Positions 15,968 through 24,724 of a DNA stretch of 64,000 bases are shown here, piece after piece. This DNA is from Sphingobacterium sp. LZ7M1 (GTDB taxonomy: Bacteria; Bacteroidota; Bacteroidia; Sphingobacteriales; Sphingobacteriaceae). The stretch lies in contig NZ_CP101134.1 of assembly GCF_024296865.1 (NCBI RefSeq), positions 2,108,001 to 2,172,000 of the forward strand, read 5' to 3'. The position numbers and the translations under genes were made by a program. Below the pieces are notes generated by a model that had not been told where the DNA came from, searched no databases, and saw only the letters and a list, made by a program, of their open reading frames with translations. Within the stretch, counting starts at the first letter, position 1, and each line of letters starts with the position of its first letter.

Positions 15968-18900
15968 ATGGTTAAACGCCGCCATCTTTTCAATGGAAAG
16001 GGTGGGTTAAAAATGCTTCGGGTTGGAGGAATCACAATGCTTTGCAGTATTGCCTCTGTGTCCGCATTTTCCCATTCCGCAGTGCATGCAACTCATTTTG
16101 CAACGCATTGGCAAAATCAAGTAACTGTAAGAGGAACAGTGAAAGATATCTCGACAGGCCAACCCTTGGCCGGAGTAACTGTAAGTGTTAAAGGAACTAA
16201 CCAAGCCACAACAACCGATGAAAATGGAAATTATTCTTTGGAAGGTGTGCCTGGGTCAGCAACCTTGGTATTTACTTCAGTGGGACTAGAGAAAAAAGAA
16301 GTCTCGGTCTCCAATCAATCCAGCATCAACGTAGATCTAACCCCGACATCGGATAATATCGATGAGGTGGTAGTCGTTGGTTATGGTACACAAAAGAAAG
16401 AAACCGTAACAGGAGCGGTATCAGCTGTTAAGGGGGAAGAGCTGAAAAAATCTCCTGCAATCAACCTATCCAATGCGATGGCCGGACGTGTTCCGGGTGT
16501 GGTAGCAACGAATGGAAGTGGTGAACCGGGTTATGATGGTTCCAACATCCGTATCCGTGGTACGAACACCTTGGGAGATTCAGGTCCACTGATCGTAATC
16601 GATGGTATCCCTGCACGTGCTGGAGGTATCGATCGTTTGAACCCTGCTGATATCGAGAACATCTCGGTGCTGAAGGATGCATCGGCAGCCATTTATGGTG
16701 CCCGTGCAGCAAACGGGGTAATCTTGGTAACGACAAAACGCGGTAAGACAGGCAAGCCATTGCTTTCCTATACCTTCAACCAAGGTTTTTCGCAACCTAC
16801 CGTAGTCCCAAAATTGGCTGATGCAAGCGAATATGCTGAAATGAGAAATGAACTGGAAATCTACAAACTTCCGGTGGCCGAGTGGGGCGCTGCATTGGAT
16901 GCCTTTAATTCAGCAGGTTCCTATAAGCGACCGAATGGCAACACGATAACGGCTCCATTTGATCCAGAGGACAAAAAACTATTCGCTGATGGATCTGATC
17001 CTTGGGGTCACCCGAATACCGATTGGTACGGAGAAGCATTAAAGAACTGGTCACCACAAGCCAAGCACAATGTGCAATTGGAAGGTGGTACCGAAGACCT
17101 TCGTTACTTAATGTCGATGGGGTACCTGAACCAGGATGGATATTACAAGAATTCAGCAACGGGGTATAAACAATATGATATCCGTGTGAACTTAGATGCC
17201 AATATCAACAAATACATCAAAACACAGTTTGGTATATTGGGCAGACAGGAAAACAGGAACTTTCCAACAAAAGGTGCAGGAACCATTTTCCGTATGTTGA
17301 TGCGTGGTAACCCGACCATGCCAGCTTACTGGCCAAATGGAATGCCGGGACCTGATATCGAATACGGGGAAAACCCAGTGGTAATTTCTACGGATGCAAC
17401 AGGTTACGACCGCGATAAGCGCTATTATTTCCAAACCAACGGACAGATCGAGATCAAGATCCCTGGTGTGGAAGGATTGAAAGTGACCGGTACAGCAGCC
17501 GTGGATAAATATGTAAGAGGTACCAAAAGATGGGAGATTCCATGGTTCCTATATACCTGGCAGGGTGACTACGAAGCCGATGGAACCACACCAAAATTGG
17601 TAGCTGGTAAAAGAGGTCCTGCAGAGCCTAGATTAAACCAAAGTAGTGAAGATCAAATGAACGTATTATTGGGTGCTGTGGCATCTTATGATAAAACCAT
17701 TGGTGACCATATCTTTAATATCTTGGCTGGGGTAAACCGCGAAACTATCCGAAACGACAATTTCTCGGCCTTTAGAAGATACTTTATCTCCAATAATATC
17801 GACTATCTATTCGCTGGTGGTGATACTGAAAAGGATAACAATGGTAGTGCATGGGAAAGAGCTCGTTTGAACTATTTCGGTAGGTTCAACTACAATTATA
17901 AGAACAAATACATCGCTGAGTTATTGTGGCGTGTGGACGGTTCTTACATGTTCCCTACAGATACCCGTTATGGATTCTTCCCAGGAGCGATGTTAGGTTG
18001 GATGGTTTCTGAAGAGAATTTCTGGAAAGAGAATGTTCCTTTTGTAAATTATTTTAAAATCCGTGCATCCTATGGACAGATGGGTAACGATAATATCTAT
18101 TTTGAAGGAGCATTACAAGAATACCAATACTTCAACACCTATGGTTTCAACTCTTACATTATCAATAATGAGATCGTAAAATCCCTAAGAGAAAGTCGTG
18201 TTCCGAATATGTTCATCACATGGGAGGTTGCCAATAACTACAACTTAGGCTTTGATCTCCAATTCTTGGGCGGTAAATTCAATGCGGAATTTGATCTCTT
18301 CAAAAACAGTCGTGAAAGTATCCTTTGGAGAAGAAATGCATCTATTCCACAAAGTACAGGGATGTCATTACCGGTAGAGAACATCGGTAAGGTAGATAAC
18401 TCCGGTTTTGACTTGAATATCGGCTACCGTGAGACGTTCGGTGAACTAGGATTCAGTGCATCGGTGAACGGAGGTTATGCGAAGAACAAGATCATTTTCT
18501 GGGATGAAGCACCAGGAGCACCAGAATGGCAAAAGAGTACAGGAAGAGCGATCAACGCGGGCATGTACTATATCTATGATGGTGTTTTCAAAGATCAAGC
18601 AGAGATTGATGCGAACAAAATCGATTACAGTGATATCACCGGGAACCTACGTCCTGGGGATATGAAATATCAGGATTATGATGGAGATGGAAAGATCACA
18701 CCGGATGACCGTGTACGTCGTGACAAGAACAATGTGCCAACCTTCCAGGGCGGTTTGAACCTAGGGTTTACCTATAAGAACTTTGATCTATCAGTCTTGT
18801 TCCAAGGAGCCATGGGGGCAGAAACGCGTATCGGTACGGATGAATCCGGAGCCATTGGTAACTACCTGATTGATTTCTATGAAAACCGCTGGTCTATTGA

Positions 18901-19201
18901 TAACCCAAGCAGTGAACATCCACGTATTACAGACCGTAGTGATCAATACTTCTCCTACAACAATACCTATTGGATGCGTAACACCGATTACCTACGTTTG
19001 AAAAACGTTGAATTGGGGTATAATGCACCTACCGACTGGACGAAGAAATTCGGAGTAAGCAGCCTGAGGGTATTTGTAAGTGGACAGAACTTGTTGACTT
19101 GGAGTGGAATGAAAGTTTATGATCCGGAATCGACCAATGCTATTGGGCATTATTACCCACAAGCTAGATTGATCAATTCAGGCGTAATGGTTTCTTTTTA
19201 A
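15968..19201 (+). CDS. SusC/RagA-type TonB-dependent outer-membrane transporter
   Basis: The 1,077-residue product has an N-terminal hydrophobic signal (about 18-35). A CarboxypepD_reg-like domain follows (51-125: VTVRGTVKDISTGQPLAGVTVSVKGTN). The conserved DEVVVVGYGTQKK segment is at 132-144, then a plug domain with VSGxxxxIRIRGTNTLG-type motifs, and a beta-barrel ending in VMVSF. SusC proteins import oligomeric nutrients with a SusD lid, powered by TonB-ExbBD. The SusD partner follows after 12 bp. No glycosidase is next to the pair; the nearest enzyme is a phospholipase C, so the substrate may not be a plain polysaccharide. A long A+T-rich leader precedes it. Confidence 0.95.
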   Translation: MVKRRHLFNGKGGLKMLRVGGITMLCSIASVSAFSHSAVHATHFATHWQNQVTVRGTVKDISTGQPLAGVTVSVKGTNQATTTDENGNYSLEGVPGSATLVFTSVGLEKKEVSVSNQSSINVDLTPTSDNIDEVVVVGYGTQKKETVTGAVSAVKGEELKKSPAINLSNAMAGRVPGVVATNGSGEPGYDGSNIRIRGTNTLGDSGPLIVIDGIPARAGGIDRLNPADIENISVLKDASAAIYGARAANGVILVTTKRGKTGKPLLSYTFNQGFSQPTVVPKLADASEYAEMRNELEIYKLPVAEWGAALDAFNSAGSYKRPNGNTITAPFDPEDKKLFADGSDPWGHPNTDWYGEALKNWSPQAKHNVQLEGGTEDLRYLMSMGYLNQDGYYKNSATGYKQYDIRVNLDANINKYIKTQFGILGRQENRNFPTKGAGTIFRMLMRGNPTMPAYWPNGMPGPDIEYGENPVVISTDATGYDRDKRYYFQTNGQIEIKIPGVEGLKVTGTAAVDKYVRGTKRWEIPWFLYTWQGDYEADGTTPKLVAGKRGPAEPRLNQSSEDQMNVLLGAVASYDKTIGDHIFNILAGVNRETIRNDNFSAFRRYFISNNIDYLFAGGDTEKDNNGSAWERARLNYFGRFNYNYKNKYIAELLWRVDGSYMFPTDTRYGFFPGAMLGWMVSEENFWKENVPFVNYFKIRASYGQMGNDNIYFEGALQEYQYFNTYGFNSYIINNEIVKSLRESRVPNMFITWEVANNYNLGFDLQFLGGKFNAEFDLFKNSRESILWRRNASIPQSTGMSLPVENIGKVDNSGFDLNIGYRETFGELGFSASVNGGYAKNKIIFWDEAPGAPEWQKSTGRAINAGMYYIYDGVFKDQAEIDANKIDYSDITGNLRPGDMKYQDYDGDGKITPDDRVRRDKNNVPTFQGGLNLGFTYKNFDLSVLFQGAMGAETRIGTDESGAIGNYLIDFYENRWSIDNPSSEHPRITDRSDQYFSYNNTYWMRNTDYLRLKNVELGYNAPTDWTKKFGVSSLRVFVSGQNLLTWSGMKVYDPESTNAIGHYYPQARLINSGVMVSF

Positions 19202-19213
19202 AAATAGACAGAC

Positions 19214-21088
19214 ATGAAATTTAAATTCAAATTACAATATATATCCTTGGCCTTTGTGGGGTTAATGGCTTCCTGTAATGATGATTTCGTCAGCACACGA
19301 CCATTAAACGAAGCGCCTGAGGAACTAGTGTGGACGGATGCCGCATTAGCACAAGCCTTTATCTATGAGATCTACAATGGATTTGGGGTTGGAGGATTCG
19401 AAGAGCAGCAGATGGCTTCGATGACGGATGAGGCATTGTTTACCCATCCAGGACGTGGAATCAATACCGTAACCGAGAGCAGATCCAATGCTGCCGACCA
19501 AGGTTATATCATGGGTACCTACAGCTATGGGAACATGTACAGCCGCATCCGTGCGACGAATGTTGCCATCCAAAAATTAAGGGCCCCTGAAATCGATAAA
19601 GCAAAAGCGGATCAGCTTTTAGGTGAAGCTTATTTTTTAAGAGCCTATTTCTATCAGCAGTTATTGCGTTTTTATGGTGCTGTTCCATTGGTGACGAAGG
19701 TTTACCAATTAGGGGAAGCAGACTACATGAAAGAAAGAAATACCTATGAGGAATGTGTGAACCTGATCGTGAGCGATTGTGATTCGGCGACAACATTATT
19801 GACAGGCGTAGCGAAAGTTAACGGTCGTGCCAATGAGGTTGCTGCGCTTGCATTAAAAGCTAGGGTATTGACCTATGCAGCATCAGACCTGCATGATATC
19901 CCAACAGCCAAAGGTAAATCTGCTGTTATCAGTGGATATGGAAAGCCAGAATTCTTGGGTTATTTGTCAGGTGACAGAAAAGCAAGATGGCAAAAAGCTA
20001 AGGATGCAGCGAAGAAAGTTGTTGACCGTGCTGAGTACGGTTATCAAATGAGCTTGACTGCTCCAGCAACAGCCGAAGAGGGCAAGGCAAATTACCTGGA
20101 TATAGCGATGGGTGGTGGAAGTAAAGTGGCGAATGCGGATGGTAAGAAAGACCTGATCTTAGGTCGTTTCTTTGTTGACTTGAAAGATGAGCGTGGTGGC
20201 TGGGTAGGTCGTGATAACGGTCCTAACGGATACCATAACTGGTCCGGAAACTCACCAATTCAATTATTGGTTGATGATTATGAGTTTAGGTCAGGTGTGA
20301 AGTTTGACTGGAACAATCCAGCCCATAAAGCAGCACCTTATACGGATCGTGACCCTAGGTTCTACGTGACCATCAGTGCTGATGGTGCAGGTTGGAAACC
20401 AAGAACGGAAGACGTTCGGAATAGAGATCCATTCAATCAGATCCAGACAGGCCGTTATGAAATCGGAAACGGTTCAGGAACGAAAACAGTGGTATTCGGA
20501 TTGGATACCAGAAACAGTCCGATTGAGGATTGGAATGGTTCGTACACCGGTTATTACTACAGGAAATTTGTGGATCCAAACCCGGCAATCGTAGATCAAA
20601 ATACACGTCAGCAGATTCCTTGGCCATTATTGCGCTACACCGAAGCCGTATTGAACTATGTGGAAGCATGTATCGAACTGGGCGAGGATGCAGAAGCGAA
20701 AACTTGGTTAAACAAGATCCGTTTCCGTGCAGGTATGCCAGCGATTACCGAAGCGGGGGCAGCCTTGAAAGAGCGCTACCGTAACGAGCGACGTATTGAG
20801 CTTGCATATGAAGAGCACCGTTTCTTTGATGCACGCCGTTGGATGATCGCTTCGACCACCTTAGGTCGTAAAGTAACGATCATGGATGTTTTCGGGCAAT
20901 TGAAACCGGGAAAAACCGTAAGTCTGTACAAACATGATCCAGCAAATTACACGTATATCTATACGGTAAATACATTGAATCCAGGTATTGAAAACAGAAG
21001 CTGGAATGATAAGATGTACTTTAGTTCATTCCACCGAGATGAAATCAACAGGAACACTAAATTATTGCAGAATCCTGGTTACGAATAG
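19214..21088 (+). CDS. SusD/RagB-type nutrient-binding lipoprotein
   Basis: The 624-residue product has a lipoprotein signal with Cys21 (LMASC) and an early SusD motif FVSTRPLNEAPEELVWTDA. Helical TPR-like segments follow (GEAYFLRAYFYQQLLRFYGAVPLV), and a conserved C-terminal block includes RNERRIELAYEEHRFFDARRW. It forms the surface lid of the SusC barrel upstream and captures substrate. The pair shares one transcript, ended by the terminator at 21111. Confidence 0.95.
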   Translation: MKFKFKLQYISLAFVGLMASCNDDFVSTRPLNEAPEELVWTDAALAQAFIYEIYNGFGVGGFEEQQMASMTDEALFTHPGRGINTVTESRSNAADQGYIMGTYSYGNMYSRIRATNVAIQKLRAPEIDKAKADQLLGEAYFLRAYFYQQLLRFYGAVPLVTKVYQLGEADYMKERNTYEECVNLIVSDCDSATTLLTGVAKVNGRANEVAALALKARVLTYAASDLHDIPTAKGKSAVISGYGKPEFLGYLSGDRKARWQKAKDAAKKVVDRAEYGYQMSLTAPATAEEGKANYLDIAMGGGSKVANADGKKDLILGRFFVDLKDERGGWVGRDNGPNGYHNWSGNSPIQLLVDDYEFRSGVKFDWNNPAHKAAPYTDRDPRFYVTISADGAGWKPRTEDVRNRDPFNQIQTGRYEIGNGSGTKTVVFGLDTRNSPIEDWNGSYTGYYYRKFVDPNPAIVDQNTRQQIPWPLLRYTEAVLNYVEACIELGEDAEAKTWLNKIRFRAGMPAITEAGAALKERYRNERRIELAYEEHRFFDARRWMIASTTLGRKVTIMDVFGQLKPGKTVSLYKHDPANYTYIYTVNTLNPGIENRSWNDKMYFSSFHRDEINRNTKLLQNPGYE

Positions 21089-21110
21089 GATTAGGTAAGT
21101 TTATAGATTG

Positions 21111-21136
21111 GCCCAACCGGAAGGTTGGGCTTTTTT
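21111..21136 (+). terminator. Intrinsic terminator after the SusCD pair
   Basis: GCCCAACC pairs perfectly with GGTTGGGC across GGAA and is followed by TTTTTT. Confidence 0.92.
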
Positions 21137-21221
21137 GTGTAATAATATTAAGGTTATGATAAGTTTTGGTTAAATCTTAGGGTTAGAATGCCTATATTAA
21201 AGTTTAAACTGATTAAAATGA

Positions 21222-21229
21222 TAGCTTTG
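21222..21229 (+). promoter_or_regulatory. Candidate Bacteroidota minus-7 box for the phospholipase gene
   Basis: TAGCTTTG matches TAnnTTTG exactly, 19 bp before the start codon. No clear TTTG minus-33 element is visible. Confidence 0.4.
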
Positions 21230-21248
21230 CTGTCTAAACTAATTTTTA

Positions 21249-23711
21249 ATGGATAATAGAAGAGAATTTCTAAAGAAAGCTTCGATGCTTGCAGGTTCCA
21301 CAGCTGCCATAAACCTAATACCTGAATCAATACAAAGAGCCTTAGCCATTGATGCCAAACCAGGAAGTAGCTACTTGGATGCGGAACACATTGTTTTTTT
21401 AATGCAAGAGAACCGATCATTTGACCATTGTTATGGTACCTTGAAAGGTGTCCGTGGATTCAATGATCCTCGGGCCATGCGTCAACCCAGTGGTTTGCCG
21501 GTTTGGTACCAACAGAATAATAAAGCGGAGATCTATGCTCCCTTTCATTTAGATATTGAAAACACCAAGATTACCTGGATGGGAAGCCTACCACATGGCT
21601 GGCGCGACATGGTCGCCGCCCGCAATGAGGGGAAGATGGATACCTGGTTGGAAGCTAAACAAGCCGGAGATCCTGAGTACAAACATATCCCACTGACCAT
21701 GGGCTATTTTGAAAGAAAGGACATTCCATTTTATTATGCTTTCGCGGATGCCTTTACGGTGTGTGATCAACATTTCTGTTCCTCCCTGACGGGTACCAGT
21801 GCCAATCGTTCCTATTTTTGGTCGGGTACAGTGCGAGAAGAACCCCATAATCCAGAATCTACGGCCCATGTCGATAATTCGCAGATCAATTACAAAGATG
21901 TGAGTTGGAAAACTTATGCAGAGCGATTGCAGGAAGCTGGAATTTCATGGAAGGTATATCAGAATGAATTGAGTCTGCCCGTTGGATTCGAAGGTGAAGA
22001 AGAGGATTGGTTGGCCAACTTTACCGATAATAACCTAGAATTCCATAAACAATATCAGGTAAAATTCCATCCAGCATATTATAGCTTTGCGCAGAAAAAA
22101 GTTAAGGAAATCGAGCATTTACTGACCGTAGCTAAATTTGCGAACCAAGAAGCCTATCAAAAGGTGGTGAATGAATTGGAAGGTTATAAAAAGGATGTAG
22201 AAAAATATTCAGCAGAGAATTTCAAGAAATTAAGCAAGCAAGAGCAAGAAATCCATCTTCGTGCCTTTGCGACCAATACAAATGACCCGAATTACCATAA
22301 GCTTTCCAAGATCAAGGGGCAAGATGGGGTCGAGATAGAAGTGCCTAAGGGTGATGTTTTTCATCAGTTCCGCGAGGATGTGAAATCAGGAAACCTGCCT
22401 GCAGTATCTTGGTTGGTAGCGCCATGTCGCTTTTCGGATCATCCAGGATCACCATGGTACGGTGCTTGGTATGTTTCTGAAAGTTTGGATATCCTGACTG
22501 CCAATCCCGAAGTATGGAAGAAAACCATCTTTATCCTGACCTATGATGAGAATGATGGTTACTTTGATCATATTGCGCCTTTTATTTCACCATTGAGCAG
22601 TAAAAAGGAAACTGGTGCAGTTCCAAAAGGGATGAATACAGCAGACGAATATGTAACCGTAGAGCAAGAGAATAAGAGAACAGGAAGGGAAACCGGGGTT
22701 CATGATAGTCCAATAGGATTAGGATATCGTGTGCCTTTGGTCATTGCCTCACCATGGTCAAAAGGCGGGTGGGTAAATTCGGAAGTATGCGACCATACCT
22801 CGACCTTGCAGTTTTTAGAGCATTTTATCCAGAAAAAATATAAGAAAGAAGTCAAGGAGACAAACCTGACCGATTGGAGAAGACTGATCTGTGGAAACCT
22901 AACATCTTCCTTCAGACCGATTCCAGAAAATCAGTGTCCGACCATTGATTTTGTCAACAGGGATCAATATGTAGAACGGATTTTTTCAGCAAAGGATAAG
23001 TCCATTCCTGGTAACTTCAAGGCCGTTAACCCTGATAGTCTTTCCAAAATTAAGAATAACCTTTCCTTTAATACCGGTTTAGGATTGCAAGAGAAAGGAA
23101 CAAAACCAGCCTGTGCCATTCCTTATGATATGGATGTGAACCTATCTGTGGAGGGAGGGAAATTATACTTCCATTTTGGCCTCTATGGAAACCTAAGCCA
23201 TAGTAAAACGGTAGGAGTACCCTTTCAATTGATTTCGCATACCGCCTATGGTGCGAAGAACGAAATCGGGAGAACCTGGAATTTTGCTGTTAAAGCTAAA
23301 GAAGAGTTGGTTTACAGCATAGATCTTTCCGATATAAAAAATGATACCTTCTGTTTCTCCGTACATGGGCCGAATGGATTCTATAGAGCATTCAAAGGGA
23401 AGGTGAAGTCAGCATTTCCAACCCTAAAATCTGTAAGCGGCCATGCGAATATGGGTTTCCAATTGGAATTGAAAAACAGTACCGTGGACCTGAAAGTACA
23501 GGATCCTTCCTATGGACATTCGCCAAAGATCCTTGCTGCTCGTAAAAGCAAAAAAGAGAATTGGAAATTGGATCAATCCAATGGCTGGTATGATTTTGAG
23601 GTTACATCGGATCAAGATCCAGACCTATTCATTAAATATGCAGGTCATATAGAAAATGGCAAAGCAAGTATTACTGATCCCTTAATGGGTGGAGAAAATA
23701 TTCTCGCATAA
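21249..23711 (+). CDS. Phosphocholine-specific (non-hemolytic-type) phospholipase C
   Basis: The 820-residue product starts with a Tat signal (NRREFLKKASMLAGSTAA). The phosphoesterase domain then shows the metal/nucleophile-region motif ENRSFDHCYGTLKGVRGF (54-71), later LTGTSANRSYFWSGT, and TYDENDGYFDHIAPF. The C-terminal third has two Ig-like DUF756 repeats typical of PlcH/PlcN. It hydrolyses phosphatidylcholine and sphingomyelin-type head groups outside the cytoplasm, releasing phosphocholine. It follows a SusCD pair but is separated by a terminator and has its own promoter. Its 3' end overlaps the convergent USP gene by 41 bp. Confidence 0.93.
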   Translation: MDNRREFLKKASMLAGSTAAINLIPESIQRALAIDAKPGSSYLDAEHIVFLMQENRSFDHCYGTLKGVRGFNDPRAMRQPSGLPVWYQQNNKAEIYAPFHLDIENTKITWMGSLPHGWRDMVAARNEGKMDTWLEAKQAGDPEYKHIPLTMGYFERKDIPFYYAFADAFTVCDQHFCSSLTGTSANRSYFWSGTVREEPHNPESTAHVDNSQINYKDVSWKTYAERLQEAGISWKVYQNELSLPVGFEGEEEDWLANFTDNNLEFHKQYQVKFHPAYYSFAQKKVKEIEHLLTVAKFANQEAYQKVVNELEGYKKDVEKYSAENFKKLSKQEQEIHLRAFATNTNDPNYHKLSKIKGQDGVEIEVPKGDVFHQFREDVKSGNLPAVSWLVAPCRFSDHPGSPWYGAWYVSESLDILTANPEVWKKTIFILTYDENDGYFDHIAPFISPLSSKKETGAVPKGMNTADEYVTVEQENKRTGRETGVHDSPIGLGYRVPLVIASPWSKGGWVNSEVCDHTSTLQFLEHFIQKKYKKEVKETNLTDWRRLICGNLTSSFRPIPENQCPTIDFVNRDQYVERIFSAKDKSIPGNFKAVNPDSLSKIKNNLSFNTGLGLQEKGTKPACAIPYDMDVNLSVEGGKLYFHFGLYGNLSHSKTVGVPFQLISHTAYGAKNEIGRTWNFAVKAKEELVYSIDLSDIKNDTFCFSVHGPNGFYRAFKGKVKSAFPTLKSVSGHANMGFQLELKNSTVDLKVQDPSYGHSPKILAARKSKKENWKLDQSNGWYDFEVTSDQDPDLFIKYAGHIENGKASITDPLMGGENILA

Positions 23712-24543
23712 AGAAGCTCGGTACAGTCAGTTCATTGGCAATTGATTTTGTCAAACTTTTAGAAAATAAATTAGCAAAGAAGCTTTTCCTGGTATAAGTA
23801 AGAAGGAGTAAATCTACTCCTTCTTCCAGGATCATTTGCTCGATGCAATAGGGGATTGGTTGTTTGACATCAATCCTATTGATCATCTGTTTACTTTTGA
23901 ACGTGACTGAATTCACGCCTGTATGTTTAAGCATCTTTTCTTCCCAATATAGTATAGTGTTCTGGTCATTGCTTTTATTGGACTCGAGCACATGCAAAAG
24001 TGTCAAGTCAATTGCAGGACTTGTTCTATGGATAAAACTATCGATGAGGTCAAATTCTGTAGCCTGGAAATTGGTCAGCATCCCGATATTTTCCAGTTTA
24101 AAGTCCTGATATGATTCAGGAACGGCAATTACTCCAATTGGGGATTCCTGGATAATTTCGAAGGTATTGCTGCCAAACACCAATCCCTTTAATCCGCTAG
24201 CACCTTTTGTACCCATAATGATGAAGGGTGCATTGTTTTCCGTAGCTACCTTTAAAATTGTTTCCGTCAAATTTCCGTCGATACATGCGGTAGTCAATCC
24301 AAGATTAGGAAAATCAGTTTTTATCCTGTTTTCCAGTTTCAGCATTTCACCTATGGAAGCATCTTCATTGTGTTTCGCTACGGCTTCATTGAATTCTGAT
24401 GTGGCAAGCAGTCTATCAAACTTTTGATATACATGGAGTACATGAATATCCCAGTTAAATTTGATGGCTAGGTTTGCGGCATATTTAATGGCTACCCATG
24501 CGTTTTCAGAAAAGTCGGTTGGAATTAAAAGTGCGTTTTTCAT
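23671..24543 (-). CDS. Universal stress protein with two USP domains
   Basis: From the ATG at 24543 (MKNALLIPTDFSENAW) the product is 290 residues; the upstream ATG at 24573 adds ten residues with no similarity. Domain 1 (1-145) has the strand NALLIPTDFSENAWVAIKYA and a full ATP-type loop IIMGTKGASGLKGLVFGSNT. Domain 2 (about 150-280) is degenerate, ending LLLLTYTRKSFFANLFSKSLTKSIANELTVP. Cytoplasmic. It is divergent from the Ca2+ ATPase gene. Its 3' end overlaps the phospholipase gene by 41 bp, so one end may be regulated by antisense transcription. Confidence 0.88.
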   Translation of the reverse strand: MKNALLIPTDFSENAWVAIKYAANLAIKFNWDIHVLHVYQKFDRLLATSEFNEAVAKHNEDASIGEMLKLENRIKTDFPNLGLTTACIDGNLTETILKVATENNAPFIIMGTKGASGLKGLVFGSNTFEIIQESPIGVIAVPESYQDFKLENIGMLTNFQATEFDLIDSFIHRTSPAIDLTLLHVLESNKSNDQNTILYWEEKMLKHTGVNSVTFKSKQMINRIDVKQPIPYCIEQMILEEGVDLLLLTYTRKSFFANLFSKSLTKSIANELTVPSFFMREYFLHPLRDQ

Positions 24544-24694
24544 AATACTATCGGTAGGATGAGTGTATCCCAAATATAGCCAAAAGAAAGGCCTGAATCA
24601 AGTTTTACCCCTGGAAGGGCAGTTTAGTGTCCCATATTAACTAAAATGCTGAGTGAAAGTGATTGAAATCATCGAAAGAAAGATGATTTAGAAC

Positions 24695-24702
24695 TATTTT
24701 TG
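24695..24702 (+). promoter_or_regulatory. Candidate minus-7 box for the Ca2+ ATPase gene
   Basis: TATTTTTG matches TAnnTTTG exactly, 22 bp before the start codon; no good minus-33 box is seen. Confidence 0.4.
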
Positions 24703-24724
24703 GGTTTAGGGTATTTACTATAAT

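Noticed and set aside
16461..16795. Antisense open frames within the first susC gene
   Set aside because: They are shadows of a strongly supported SusC reading frame.
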